Shown here: in pieces, positions 1-8,288 of the stretch
Layout of the letters: the number at the start of each line of letters is the position of its first letter
Position numbering within the stretch: position 1 is the stretch's first letter
DNA from: Cloacibacillus sp.
GTDB lineage: Bacteria; Synergistota; Synergistia; Synergistales; Synergistaceae
Direction of reading: 5' to 3'
Length of the DNA stretch: 20,894 nt
Assembly: GCF_020860125.1 (NCBI RefSeq)
Contig: NZ_JAJBUX010000051.1
Coordinates: forward strand, 1 to 20,894
Program-made: the position numbers and the translations under genes
The notes under the pieces: model-generated
Seen by the model: the letters and a program-made list of their open reading frames with translations, nothing else
Told to the model about the DNA's origin: nothing
Databases searched by the model: none

Positions 1-110
1 CGGAAAGCAATCGCCGCGCCAAAAATCTCGCTAGCGCTCCTCTGTATGATAAACTGAGGCCATCGCCGGCGGGCCGGCGGGGAAAAACTGCATAAAAGGG
101 AGGCGTCGGG

Positions 111-635
111 ATGAGAGATCGCGGCGTAAAACTCTACAACGTAATATTTCCGATATGGCTGCTGTGGCTCTTTCCGGGGACATGGTTCGTCGTACTGCCA
201 GCCTGTTTTCTCATAGACCTGCTCGTCGTCACACTGACCTTAAGATACCTGAAGGTGAAAGAGGCGGGCGAAAAGGTCAAAACCGTCATCTTAAAAGTCT
301 GGCTATGCGGCTTTGCCGCCGATTTCATCGGTACCGTGGGAATGCTCTCCACGCTCTTTATGGACGGCGGCAGTTTCGGAGGAGGGGTGGGAAACTGGCT
401 GCGCCGGAACGTCGCCGCCGCCGTCGAGCGCAACCCCTTCGACAGCATCTTCGGCCTCCTGTGGGTGGCCGGCTGCGTCGCGCTGGCGGCCTTTTTCATC
501 TATCTCTTCAATTACAGCTTCTGCCTCAGCAAAGCGGGGCTGGAGGAGGGCGAAAAGAAAAAACTCGCCCTCTCGCTCGCGGTATTCACCGCCCCCTATC
601 TCTTTTTTCTGCCGACGGAGTGGCTGTTCTATTAG
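111..635 (+). CDS. small multi-pass inner-membrane protein, function unknown
   Basis: A 174-residue protein that I do not recognise as a named family. It is dominated by hydrophobic segments at about residues 9-43 (probably a hairpin), 58-84, 113-138 and 151-172, so it should sit in the cytoplasmic membrane with about four helices. The loops are short and carry Lys/Arg clusters (about 45-57 and 141-151). No catalytic motif, metal-binding Cys/His cluster or signal peptidase site is visible. The start is supported by GGGAGG eight bases before the ATG. The next gene is on the opposite strand and convergent, so this gene appears to be the last of its transcript; what lies upstream is outside the window. 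The reading frame is convincing, the function unknown. Confidence 0.8.
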   Translation: MRDRGVKLYNVIFPIWLLWLFPGTWFVVLPACFLIDLLVVTLTLRYLKVKEAGEKVKTVILKVWLCGFAADFIGTVGMLSTLFMDGGSFGGGVGNWLRRNVAAAVERNPFDSIFGLLWVAGCVALAAFFIYLFNYSFCLSKAGLEEGEKKKLALSLAVFTAPYLFFLPTEWLFY

Positions 636-707
636 GCAAGGCGTGGCTGGGACACGGAGAGATTATCAAAGAAGACAGGATATTCCGCTAAAAATAAAAT
701 GACGTGA

Positions 708-730
708 GAGCTGCGCTTCGCCCGCAGCTC
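708..730 (+). terminator. candidate terminator hairpin after the membrane-protein gene
   Basis: GAGCTGCG (708-715) and CGCAGCTC (723-730) form a perfect 8-bp stem with a 7-base loop, 73 bases after the stop codon of the membrane protein. No T-tract follows, so intrinsic termination is doubtful. Confidence 0.35.
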
Positions 731-755
731 CGTGAGACAAAGAGGACCCCTAAGA

Positions 756-866
756 CGCCGGACTCCGGGCCAGACACAGAGCGACGAAAGAGGCGGGTTG
801 ATCCTACAGTTATGGGTCAGGCCCGGAGTGACGGGAGGATGAGCCTCCCGCCATTACCGGGCCTGA
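756..866. repeat. intergenic palindromic repeat copy plus two-tier hairpin
   Basis: CGCCGGACTCCGGG near 757-769 and CCCGGAGTGACGG near 822-834 are the two halves of a palindromic unit found again, compactly, at 14301-14330; here about 50 bases separate the halves. The segment also folds as a two-tier hairpin: TCAGGCCCGG (817-826) pairs with CCGGGCCTGA (857-866), and CGGGAGG (832-838) pairs with CCTCCCG (844-850). It lies between two convergent genes and could terminate the minus-strand protease transcript, but no T-tract follows. The rest of the 636-946 gap shows no gene. Confidence 0.6.
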
Positions 867-946
867 TTTGATATTGCCTTATTACTTATGTTTAACTTCT
901 TTTATCCAGTATCATTCTGTTTTTCCCGCCGCTACCTTTTTCTTCT

Positions 947-3103
947 CTATACCGCCAGCGGCGCCAGCGCGATCAGCGCAAGAACCGCCGCACCCGCGGC
1001 ACAGCCTCCGGAGCTGGAACCGCCGGAGCCGCTCTCCACTTTGACCAGCGCCGCCGGATCGAGGATGCCGCACTCATTCGCGTCCAGGTCAAACCCACCG
1101 TTATCTTTAATGAACAGTACCAGCACGTATACGGCGTCTGGGTCGATGTTTCCGTTATATATGCCGCCGTTCTCATCCTGCACGGTGAAATATCCGTCCG
1201 CGAAGGATTTAGGCTCCGAGGTATATTCGTAAAATTTACCCCTGTCGGAGCCCTGGATCTTCAGTACCTTCACGTCCTCCGGCCTCTCCGCCATAAGCGC
1301 CCGCCCCATAAGACGGAAACCGAATGCCGCGACGGAACCGGCGGAGGTTATGTCGCCGTCCTCGGTACTGAATACCGGCAGCACGGTCATATCCGATACG
1401 GAGCCGGCCACGCCCTTTTCGGTGAGCGCCGCCTTGGCCGCCGCCGACACCGCTTTGCCGGAGGCCTCCACCACGCCGCTGCCGCTGTTGAAGACGACGT
1501 CTTCACTGGTCAGGGCTCCGCCGGATGCCTCGATGATCTGCGTCACCGCCTCCTCTTTTGCCTGTTCGTCTTTGGCGTCCACGCTGTAGAGCACGGGCGC
1601 AAGCGCGACGATATCCCGCGGCGCGTCCGCCGGCAGCGACGGTACCACAGCCTCGGCGACGGTGCTGAGGCAGGCGTTATAAACGTTCAGCAGGCCGTAT
1701 TTTGAATAACCTTTGCGCAGCACGTTTTCCGCGCCGTTCAGCAGCATCGTCTTTATCTCATTGGCGGATTTGTCGGGATAGACGGCGCAAAGCAGAGCCG
1801 CCGCCCCGGCGACCACCGGCGTGGCCATGGAGGTACCGCTCCAGCTGTCATACTCACTGGCATTGTAATTCTCACTCTGGGAATAGCAACGATATCTGGG
1901 CACAGTGCTCATGATGTGGTCACCGGGAGCCATGATGTCCACCCATTTGCCGCTGCTGCTGTAGTTGGAGCCTGAAGCCTCGCCGCGACCGTCGTTTTCG
2001 TTCGAAGCGCCGACCGAGATCGTATTGGCGAAGCGGTAGCAGGCGGGATATGAGAGCTGTCCCTTATAATCGGCTCCCGCAGGGTTGTCTATGTCCTGGT
2101 CTTCATTCCCCGCCGCCATACAGATGATTATGTCCGCGTCGCTCGCAAGCTTGACCGCCTGCCCATAAGGGTTTGTATCCTGGTCCACCGGCGGATTCCA
2201 TCCGCCTAAGGACATATTCGCGACGCGGATATTCAATTTGTAGACCTTTTTAAGCATCACTATGTAGTTAAGCCCGGCAATGGCGTCACTGTCATAGCTT
2301 TCGGCAGCGAAACCATATTTGTCCTGTGTCACGGTAAATATCCCCACCGGCAGTATCTTTACCTTCCAGTTTACCCCCGCTACGCCTAACGCATTGTTGC
2401 CGGCCGCGCCGATTATCCCCGCAACATGCGTACCATGGCCGTCGATATCGCCGGCCGCCGCGTAATTTACCTCGTGGAGATCGTATATCTTTATATCCTC
2501 CGACTGCGTGCCGCCGCGAACGACATCGGTGACCTCCACTTCGTTATGGAACATTTTGCCGTAGGTTCCGTCCGGCAGTTCGCCGCTGATATTTCCTGCG
2601 AGGTCGGGATGGTCGTAGATAACGCCCGTGTCCAGCACCGCGACATATACTTCGTCGGAACCGGTGGAAAACGTATCCCAAACCTGCGGCGCCTTTATCC
2701 GCTTCGGCCCCCACTGCTCGGCCCACAAGGGGTCGTCGGGCGTATTATCCAGCGCCTTTCTTTTGTAGTTCTTCGCCACCCCGATCACGTCGGGATTGCC
2801 CTTGAGCTCCTTAATGAGCTCGTCCGCCGTCTTCTGCGGCGAGGATACGAGCGCGATGCTGCTGCCGCTGCCAGCCGTGAGTTCAGGATAACTGCGGCGC
2901 ACCGTCGCCCCCACGCTCTTCGCGAGCGCGGAGACCTTCGCGGCGGATCTGCTTTTCGCGGAGGCGCTCATCACAGAGCTCTTCGTGTTCGCGTCGCGCA
3001 TCAGCACGATGGCTTCGTGTTCCGCATAGTCGGCTCCGTATGCCAAAGAGCAGGAGAGCAGGACTATCAGAGAGATAAATAAAGCGCGTATGGAACCCCT
3101 CAT
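947..3103 (-). CDS. secreted subtilisin-family (S8) serine protease with truncated Synergist-CTERM tail
   Basis: A predicted exported serine endopeptidase of 718 residues. A signal peptide (about 1-23, ending AYGA) is followed by an I9-like propeptide region (about 30-112) and the S8 catalytic domain (about 130-485). Visible catalytic residues are Asp158 (VLDTG), His223 (DGHGTHVAG), oxyanion Asn333 (MAAGNED) and Ser425 (SGTSMATP), so it should be active. Residues 495-690 are a C-terminal module I cannot name. The end is Gly/Ser-rich, then Cys701 and a hydrophobic run, which matches a Synergist-CTERM sorting signal, but TAG stops it at PLAV; the next four codons read RRKR before another TAG. 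I chose the ATG at 3103 because GGGAAG lies seven bases upstream and the signal peptide starts there; the ATG 42 bases further upstream has no ribosome-binding site. The gene stands alone with its own -10 box. Confidence 0.93.
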   Translation of the reverse strand: MRGSIRALFISLIVLLSCSLAYGADYAEHEAIVLMRDANTKSSVMSASAKSRSAAKVSALAKSVGATVRRSYPELTAGSGSSIALVSSPQKTADELIKELKGNPDVIGVAKNYKRKALDNTPDDPLWAEQWGPKRIKAPQVWDTFSTGSDEVYVAVLDTGVIYDHPDLAGNISGELPDGTYGKMFHNEVEVTDVVRGGTQSEDIKIYDLHEVNYAAAGDIDGHGTHVAGIIGAAGNNALGVAGVNWKVKILPVGIFTVTQDKYGFAAESYDSDAIAGLNYIVMLKKVYKLNIRVANMSLGGWNPPVDQDTNPYGQAVKLASDADIIICMAAGNEDQDIDNPAGADYKGQLSYPACYRFANTISVGASNENDGRGEASGSNYSSSGKWVDIMAPGDHIMSTVPRYRCYSQSENYNASEYDSWSGTSMATPVVAGAAALLCAVYPDKSANEIKTMLLNGAENVLRKGYSKYGLLNVYNACLSTVAEAVVPSLPADAPRDIVALAPVLYSVDAKDEQAKEEAVTQIIEASGGALTSEDVVFNSGSGVVEASGKAVSAAAKAALTEKGVAGSVSDMTVLPVFSTEDGDITSAGSVAAFGFRLMGRALMAERPEDVKVLKIQGSDRGKFYEYTSEPKSFADGYFTVQDENGGIYNGNIDPDAVYVLVLFIKDNGGFDLDANECGILDPAALVKVESGSGGSSSGGCAAGAAVLALIALAPLAV

Positions 3104-3213
3104 AAAAGATCTTCCCTTTTTTAACGCCACCGCGCAACATTTCATCGGACGATTCGCCGCGCACCGGCGCGATATTTTGTTCGGTACGGGAAAATATTGA
3201 GTGTACCAGCGCT

Positions 3214-3219
3214 ATTATA
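3214..3219 (-). promoter_or_regulatory. -10 box of the S8 protease promoter
   Basis: Read on the minus strand this is a perfect TATAAT, about 110 bases before the protease ATG. The -35 region at 17-bp spacing (GAGACT) is weak, so an activator or another spacing may apply. Placement is by inspection only. Confidence 0.45.
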
Positions 3220-3310
3220 CTTGGAATAGCTGATTTAGTCTCATACTGAGGCGATATGACAAACGATAAGTTGACCGCCAACGCCCGTGCCGCCGGACAA
3301 GACCGGCAGC

Positions 3311-3352
3311 AAAAGACGGCCGTCCCTTTTATCCCGGGGACGGTCGTCTTTT
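3311..3352. terminator. strong hairpin terminator, probably of the decayed minus-strand gene
   Basis: AAAAGACGGCCGTCCC (3311-3326) pairs along 16 positions with GGGACGGTCGTCTTTT (3337-3352), including one G-U on the plus strand. A/T runs at both ends allow termination in both directions. No plus-strand gene precedes it, and the remnant of a minus-strand gene ends just beside it at 3372, so it most likely served that gene. Confidence 0.65.
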
Positions 3353-3371
3353 GAAGGTTTTTCGTTATCGC

Positions 3372-3609
3372 TTAGTTATCGTACTGCGACTGATAAATCC
3401 TCACCACTGCTTTGTCACCGTTTTCGGCCTGGAAGGTCAAGCGTCTCGTCGCCCGAGGTGACGGGCTGGGATTCCAGCGTCACCTTGCGCCATTTTATAT
3501 CATCAAAGGTAGGTTTCGCCGTCCTGCGAGGCGTCATAGGCGGTCATATTTGAGGAGGCGAGGTCCAGCAGATTTTGTTTGTCGTCGGCGGCCCTACAGA
3601 ACAAATGTT
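3372..3609 (-). pseudogene. decayed 3' end of an unidentified protein gene, two frameshifts
   Basis: On the minus strand three consecutive frames join into one plausible protein C-terminus. The first frame reads LLDLASSNMTAYDASQDGE up to a TGA; one base later a second frame reads TFDDIKWRKVTLESQPVTS and on through DETLD; another one-base shift gives FQAENGDKAVVRIYQSQYDN and a TAA at 3374-3372. Amino-acid composition and the hairpin terminator 20 bases downstream are what an old gene end would look like. Upstream of 3609 the frame hits a stop and I find no further homologous-looking coding, so the N-terminal part is gone. I do not recognise the family. The alternative is chance open frames, but the continuity across three frames argues against it. 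Confidence 0.5.
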
Positions 3610-3645
3610 ATGACCTCAATAAATTTGTTCAGTTTTTATCTTTGA

Positions 3646-3654
3646 GCATTGACA
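3646..3654 (+). promoter_or_regulatory. solitary GCATTGACA box
   Basis: A fourth copy of the GCATTGACA half of the bipartite box found before the two surface-protein genes and the tandem-HTH gene, here without the upstream AT-rich half. TTGACA (3649-3654) with a TTATGT 17 bp downstream could itself be a weak promoter. No gene of its own follows. Confidence 0.35.
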
Positions 3655-3722
3655 CTTTATGATTTTACGCATTATGTCCATTGTATAGGATACCGCAGCC
3701 ATTAACAGGGCAAGGTATCAGC

Positions 3723-3755
3723 AAAATATGTATATTAAACGATTTGGCATTGACA
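3723..3755 (+). promoter_or_regulatory. bipartite upstream box, copy 1
   Basis: AAAATATGTATATT (3723-3736) is followed by GCATTGACA (3747-3755). The same two blocks, 24-26 bp start to start, recur at 8161 and 12293 before two other genes. The second block starts 58 bp before the predicted -10 (CATAAT, 3805). The constant geometry suggests an activator site upstream of the promoter. TTGACA could alternatively be a -35 with TATGAG 17 bp on. Confidence 0.6.
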
Positions 3756-3781
3756 GTTTATGCACAACGGCATATGAGGTA

Positions 3782-3810
3782 TTGTAATAATATGCTGTTA
3801 TGTGCATAAT
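3782..3810 (+). promoter_or_regulatory. promoter of the first surface-protein gene
   Basis: TTGTAA (3782-3787), 17-bp spacer, CATAAT (3805-3810), giving a transcript start near 3817 and a leader of about 30 bases. The paralogous gene has TTGCAA-16 bp-CATAAT at the matching place, which supports the call. Confidence 0.5.
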
Positions 3811-3846
3811 TACTTAACAACCAGTTAGCAAAAGGGGGTTTATCAT

Positions 3847-6800
3847 ATGCAGAATATATTTTTTATTAAGAAAATCGCTTGCAGCAAAGGAATCTCAGCC
3901 GCCGGACGGCAGGGCGACATCTTCCGCGCGCATGGACGGTGGAACACTCTCGGGCGCGTATTCGGGACTCTCTGCCTGTTCTTTATCATCGTATCCGCCG
4001 CCGGAGCCGAACCGGTGAAGATCAACGGCAAGAAGCTGGACGACGTGCAGGATATCCTCACAGAGACGATGGGAAGACGAAATTTCCTCAAGCACGACTT
4101 GATCCACGCCCTCTGGTACAAGCCGAACAGCTCAAATGACATGGGCTCGGACGTGCGTCTATATCCCATGCGTTTCGACCCGGCGGCGGGCAGCCACACC
4201 GAGAAGCCGCCCGTGACTCTTTACGGGTCGCCCCCCAAGGACAACGAATGGACGTCCGGCATGCACCCGGCCATTACGACAAGGCCTGTGGACACAAATA
4301 ACGGCTACCGCGTCCTGCTGCCCGATTTCAGCCATCACGGTAATACAACGCTCTATCACACCGGCGTGGTGCGCATGGACGAAAACGGCGATTTCAAAAT
4401 CGACGGTGTGAGGGAGCTGCAAACCAATGTCCCGGCGGGAAACGTCTATCCCACCGGCACGACCGTGGGGCTCTTCGTCGACGGCGAGGAGGCGGAGAGC
4501 TTCGTCGCCGCGCGGATGACGGTCGCCGAGGGCGGAAAGACACACCTCGGCGACAAGGTCACCACTTACAACTTCTATCTTGAATTTCTTGACGGGCGTA
4601 AGCTGAACGACGGCGCCAACAACTCGCCGACGGCCTTGAGCCTTCCGCTTGGCTCGGCCACCGCCCTATGCCCTAGCGTCCGCGTCGCGGCGGGAGATTT
4701 CGACAACGACGGAAAGGCCTCCGAGGTCGCCTGCATCTTCTCCGGCCCCGGCAGAGGCTATATGTTCCAAATATATAAGATCACGCGCGACGCAAACGGC
4801 TCGTTCAGCGCCAGCAAGCTCTATGAGCACGACTGTGGGCGGAGGGATAACAGCGGGAAGAACATCGACGGCTGCGACGTGGCGGCGGGGGACTTCAACG
4901 GCGACGGGAAGCAGGAGGTAGCTGCGGTCTTCAACGACCTTAATGACGACGGCAGCGAATACGCGACGGTACAAATTTTCTACCACAGCGGCGACGGCTT
5001 CCAGACAGAGTATAACAGCGTGCGGGACAAAGACCACCGGCTGGGCGGCACGAGCATATCGGTATATCATAAATTCTACGGTCTGCTCGCCGCCGCCGGC
5101 GACCTGGACGGTGACGGGAAAGACGAGATCATCTACGCCGCGCCGCTCTACGGCAACATGAGCTCGGCCAATCAGGGAAACGTATTCCTCTCCGTGTGGA
5201 GCGCGGGCGACAATTTCTCCCCCTCTGAAAGGTATTTAATGAGGACGGGCAATTACCTGCAACAACACGGAGCCATGCCTTACTATACACTCCAGTTTCT
5301 CTCCCTCGCGGCGGCGCCGCTTTCGGGGAATCTGAACGCAAGCGGCATGGCCTGCTCCGACGTGCTTCTATCTCTGGCGCTGCGTGAGGCTGACCTTAAA
5401 TCGGACGACGGAAACATCCTCTGGCTCTACAAGAGCAGGCTCTCCGGCACGAGTTTCAGCGGATTTCAGGACGGCGTAAAGATCTTACGTGAGGATAAAG
5501 GTTTCGCGGCAGCGCCGATGACGGCGAATTTCGCGAAGGAGTCTCTGCTCCTGGGCGAGCCGACCCACATGGTTATACGCAGCAGAAAGAGTTACGCCTC
5601 CGTGATGCAGGCGCCGCCGTATCACGTCGACTATATCACCGCGCCGTGGAGCGAGTCGGGGAGCCCCGCGCTCACAAACTTCTCCTACACGGGCAGCAGC
5701 GTGACCTACGAGAAAAACAACACTGAGAGCCAGACGAAGGACATCGCCTTTGACGCGCGGCAGTTCACAGAGCGCGGCGTCGACGTCGGCGGCAGCGCGA
5801 CGGCGACGGTAAAGAAGCTGGCGGGCTTCTCCGTCGGCGGCAGCGCCTCGCTCGGCTGGAAGAAGAGCACCTCCCAGTCGCTCAGTGCGGCGAACAACAG
5901 CAGCGCCTCGACCGCCGCGACGATAACTTCAAAAACCAACACCTCCGACAGCCTCATGTTCTACAAGGCTGACTTCCATATCTGGCGCTACCCCGTGATC
6001 GCCCCCGCGCCGACGGGGCTCTTCGGAGCGGCCATCAACGGCACGATCTCCGGAACGGAGGACGGGACGCAGTATTTCACCTACACGATGTCGGACGAGC
6101 CGACGCGCGTGCAGGGAGACGCGGGACAGAGCTCGCAGTTTGACGACTACAACCCCATCCACGAGGAGGGCAACCTATTCTCATATCCGACGACGATAGA
6201 GGGCACCCCCGGCTACGCGGATAAACAGGTGGACCTTTCGCTCGCGCTCGAAAAGACGCTTGGCGGCGACTACACGGAGGAGCTCACCTTCTCCCAGCAG
6301 GTGACGGATATCACAAGTCTCAAGACTATCGCGAAGGACCAGCGAAACGGGAGCCTGTCGCTCAGCCTCGGGTGGCCCAAAATCGTCGCAGGCTCTCTCT
6401 CCGTGAACAGTATGAAAGGGCAGGAGATCGGGGACAGCAGCTCTTTCACCAAGTCCTACCAGTTGTCGGAAGGGTTTAAGGCCGACTTCGCCTCACCAAA
6501 GCTGGGATTCAATGCCGACTACGTGTCCTATCTCATGAAGATGCGGGCCTACGCCGACGCCGCTGGCGTGATGAACATGGCCTTCGCGGTCGACCTCGCG
6601 GACGACCCTACTGCCTGGCTCTGGCGTACCACGGGAAACGGCTCCGTCTACACGCAGAAACCGGACCCCTCGTTAATACTCCCCACCCGTTACAGCCGCT
6701 ACAAGGACAGCGAAGATCTGATCAAGTGGACCGTCAATCTCGATGAACGCTCCGCGACACAGATACGCGGCATCCGGTTCTACGACAACGACAATCTGGC

Positions 6801-7647
6801 CGAAACGACCTCATCGCTGCGGCGGGGCGGGAACTACGCGATCAGCATACCCATATATAACGCTAGCTTCGTCGACGCTGGGAACGTCACAGTAGAGATG
6901 GGATATACCGACGAGAGCGGCGCGAAACAGAGCATCGGCCGCCGCACAGCCGCGCTGAAGGGCTGGAGGGAGAATACGGAGGACAACAAGGCCGTGGTCT
7001 CCTTCGACTGGACCGTTCCCGCCGGCATGACTGAGGGTAACTATGATTTTTACTTCCAGATCGACCCGGACAACGAAATCGACGAAATTCACAAAAATTG
7101 GAACGCCACCTCCGGCGACGCGAACTATGACCCCGGCGGCAACAACAAGGGACGTTATCCCTTCGCCGTGACATCGGGTGAAGCCAATTCGAACGCGGCT
7201 GCCGACGCGATAGCGGCGGAGGCCTTCTCGATAATGGTCGACGGCATGAGTTTCACCGAATTCCGCGACTCGCTTGCCGACAAAACGGAGGACTTCCGCG
7301 CCTACGGGACGGTGGCCTTCAGCGGAGACAGGCCGCTGCACAACGTCTACGTAGAGTTAATAGCGCGCGATATAAAGGGCGGAGCACAGCATGAGCGGCT
7401 CGTCGCCAACCGCTACATCCCGGCGGTCTTCCCCGGCGCCGCGAGGGACTTCTCCTTCCTCGTCTCGCCGTCGGAGCTGAAAGGACTCCGCCTGACGGTC
7501 GCAATCCGCTGCGACGAGGGCTACATCTCCTTCGAGAAGAAGCCAAGCGGAGGCGGCAGCGGCGGCGGCTGCAATACCGGCTGGGGCGCGGCGGCGCTGC
7601 TCCTGGCCTTGGCGCTTCTCTTCCGGCCGCGGCGGCGGACTGATTAG
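3847..7647 (+). CDS. giant FG-GAP/VCBS and CARDB surface protein with Synergist-CTERM tail (paralog A)
   Basis: A 1266-residue predicted exported protein, likely surface-anchored. In order: an unusually long N-terminal extension, then a hydrophobic signal core and AAGA cleavage site near residue 54; a beta-rich region; FG-GAP/VCBS-type calcium-loop repeats at about 280-300 (DFDNDG), 343-362 (DFNGDG) and 415-434 (DLDGDG), with a degenerate one near 490; a Ser/Thr-rich alternating region at about 605-880; a CARDB domain at about 975-1110 (IDPDNEIDEIHKNWN core); an unassigned beta domain; and a C-terminal Synergist-CTERM signal (GGGSGGGC, hydrophobic helix, FRPRRR). GGGGG eight bases before the ATG fixes the start; no other in-frame start would keep the signal peptide. 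It is the tandem paralog of the next gene, with a 436-bp identical stretch. The role is unknown; adhesion or a beta-propeller-linked toxin or enzyme are guesses. Confidence 0.9.
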   Translation: MQNIFFIKKIACSKGISAAGRQGDIFRAHGRWNTLGRVFGTLCLFFIIVSAAGAEPVKINGKKLDDVQDILTETMGRRNFLKHDLIHALWYKPNSSNDMGSDVRLYPMRFDPAAGSHTEKPPVTLYGSPPKDNEWTSGMHPAITTRPVDTNNGYRVLLPDFSHHGNTTLYHTGVVRMDENGDFKIDGVRELQTNVPAGNVYPTGTTVGLFVDGEEAESFVAARMTVAEGGKTHLGDKVTTYNFYLEFLDGRKLNDGANNSPTALSLPLGSATALCPSVRVAAGDFDNDGKASEVACIFSGPGRGYMFQIYKITRDANGSFSASKLYEHDCGRRDNSGKNIDGCDVAAGDFNGDGKQEVAAVFNDLNDDGSEYATVQIFYHSGDGFQTEYNSVRDKDHRLGGTSISVYHKFYGLLAAAGDLDGDGKDEIIYAAPLYGNMSSANQGNVFLSVWSAGDNFSPSERYLMRTGNYLQQHGAMPYYTLQFLSLAAAPLSGNLNASGMACSDVLLSLALREADLKSDDGNILWLYKSRLSGTSFSGFQDGVKILREDKGFAAAPMTANFAKESLLLGEPTHMVIRSRKSYASVMQAPPYHVDYITAPWSESGSPALTNFSYTGSSVTYEKNNTESQTKDIAFDARQFTERGVDVGGSATATVKKLAGFSVGGSASLGWKKSTSQSLSAANNSSASTAATITSKTNTSDSLMFYKADFHIWRYPVIAPAPTGLFGAAINGTISGTEDGTQYFTYTMSDEPTRVQGDAGQSSQFDDYNPIHEEGNLFSYPTTIEGTPGYADKQVDLSLALEKTLGGDYTEELTFSQQVTDITSLKTIAKDQRNGSLSLSLGWPKIVAGSLSVNSMKGQEIGDSSSFTKSYQLSEGFKADFASPKLGFNADYVSYLMKMRAYADAAGVMNMAFAVDLADDPTAWLWRTTGNGSVYTQKPDPSLILPTRYSRYKDSEDLIKWTVNLDERSATQIRGIRFYDNDNLAETTSSLRRGGNYAISIPIYNASFVDAGNVTVEMGYTDESGAKQSIGRRTAALKGWRENTEDNKAVVSFDWTVPAGMTEGNYDFYFQIDPDNEIDEIHKNWNATSGDANYDPGGNNKGRYPFAVTSGEANSNAAADAIAAEAFSIMVDGMSFTEFRDSLADKTEDFRAYGTVAFSGDRPLHNVYVELIARDIKGGAQHERLVANRYIPAVFPGAARDFSFLVSPSELKGLRLTVAIRCDEGYISFEKKPSGGGSGGGCNTGWGAAALLLALALLFRPRRRTD
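6653..7088 (+). repeat. identical tract shared with paralog B (copy A)
   Basis: By eye this 436-bp stretch is identical, including synonymous sites, to 11119-11554 in the neighbouring paralog, whereas sequence on either side differs frequently. It encodes the end of the region before CARDB and most of the CARDB domain. This is the pattern of recent gene conversion between tandem copies. Confidence 0.85.
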
Positions 7648-7699
7648 AGGCGAAGCGGCAGAAGTTTTGCCGGACCACTGACAGGATAAATACCGGCAG

Positions 7700-7737
7700 A
7701 GGCGCGGCCGCAGGGGCAGCCCGCGGGCGCGCCTTTA
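7700..7737 (+). terminator. terminator of surface-protein gene A
   Basis: AGGCGCGGCCGC and GCGGGCGCGCCT form a 12-bp stem with one mismatch, followed by a short T/A run. It starts about 50 bases after the stop codon. A matching hairpin follows the paralog at 12169, so the terminator was part of the duplicated unit. Confidence 0.75.
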
Positions 7738-7802
7738 TATTCGCGCCGCCACATGAGGGAGAATCGGTGCTTTTTCCCCTGGACAGAGAAGGAAACAAAC
7801 AG

Positions 7803-8135
7803 CGATTTAGCTTCTACCCTATCGATGATAAACGGAAGTTTTTTCTTAAAGCCTTCCTCTATGAGGAAGGTGGATCGCCGCCGCCTTTGCGACGAGACGG
7901 AAGGAGTGTTGCTCTGTATGGCGCGGGAACCGCGCCATACAGAGCCCGCGGCAAAAGCCGCGGAAGAACCTAAGGTCAACTCTCCCTCAGTCCCTACGGG
8001 ACAGCTCTGATGTAACTACCAGCCGAATCGCACGAAATCAAAGATTTCGGCTCTCTGGCCGCCTCAGAGAGGGCGCCAAAATCTTTGGTAAACCGCTGTT
8101 TATCTTTTACCCTATCGATAGATAAACCGGCGTTT
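7803..8135. repeat. hairpin array bounded by imperfect direct repeats
   Basis: This fills the gap between the two surface-protein genes. Six perfect stems follow in about 220 bp: 7852-7870 (8 bp, 3-base loop), 7911-7945 (16 bp, GAA loop), 7946-7963 (7 bp, AAAA loop), 7990-8002 (5 bp), 8033-8049 (7 bp, AAA loop) and 8051-8071 (7 bp). Imperfect direct repeats built on TACCCTATCGAT flank the array (about 7803-7841 and 8096-8135). The part from about 7978 to 8075 (CTCCCTCAGTC... to GAGAGGG) resembles palindromic repeats I remember from gut Firmicutes genomes. A MITE-like insertion or a structured RNA are both possible. No convincing gene is present. Confidence 0.6.
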
Positions 8136-8160
8136 AGGTACGCAGACCGCAACACCATGA

Positions 8161-8195
8161 AAAGTATGTATAATATACGTAATTTCGCATTGACA
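8161..8195 (+). promoter_or_regulatory. bipartite upstream box, copy 2
   Basis: AAAGTATGTATAATAT (8161-8176) and GCATTGACA (8187-8195). The GCATTGACA block starts exactly 35 bp before the -35 hexamer of the promoter below, the same distance as in paralog A. Confidence 0.6.
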
Positions 8196-8221
8196 TTATA
8201 TTCAGATCACACACAGAAATG

Positions 8222-8249
8222 TTGCAAAAAAGCGCGGTCATGGCATAAT
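8222..8249 (+). promoter_or_regulatory. promoter of the second surface-protein gene
   Basis: TTGCAA (8222-8227), 16-bp spacer, CATAAT (8244-8249), predicting a start near 8256 and a leader of about 33 bases. It aligns with the promoter of paralog A through the shared GCATAATT and the TAGCAAA-GGGG ribosome-binding region. Confidence 0.5.
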
Positions 8250-8288
8250 TGTAAAAAATATAAATAGCAAAGGGGAGGCATATATATC

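Noticed and set aside
2426..3082. A 218-codon plus-strand frame opposite the protease
   Set aside because: Antisense to the catalytic domain of the S8 protease, with no start signal.
3287..3553. Plus-strand open frame of 88 codons
   Set aside because: It crosses the strong hairpin at 3311-3352, and the opposite strand holds a better protein remnant.
7753..8010. Short plus-strand frames between the two giant genes
   Set aside because: They run through perfect hairpins of the palindromic array and have no ribosome-binding site or protein-like pattern.
7803..8135. CRISPR array
   Set aside because: The hairpins differ from one another, there are only two imperfect direct repeats nearly 300 bp apart, and there are no regular spacers or cas genes.
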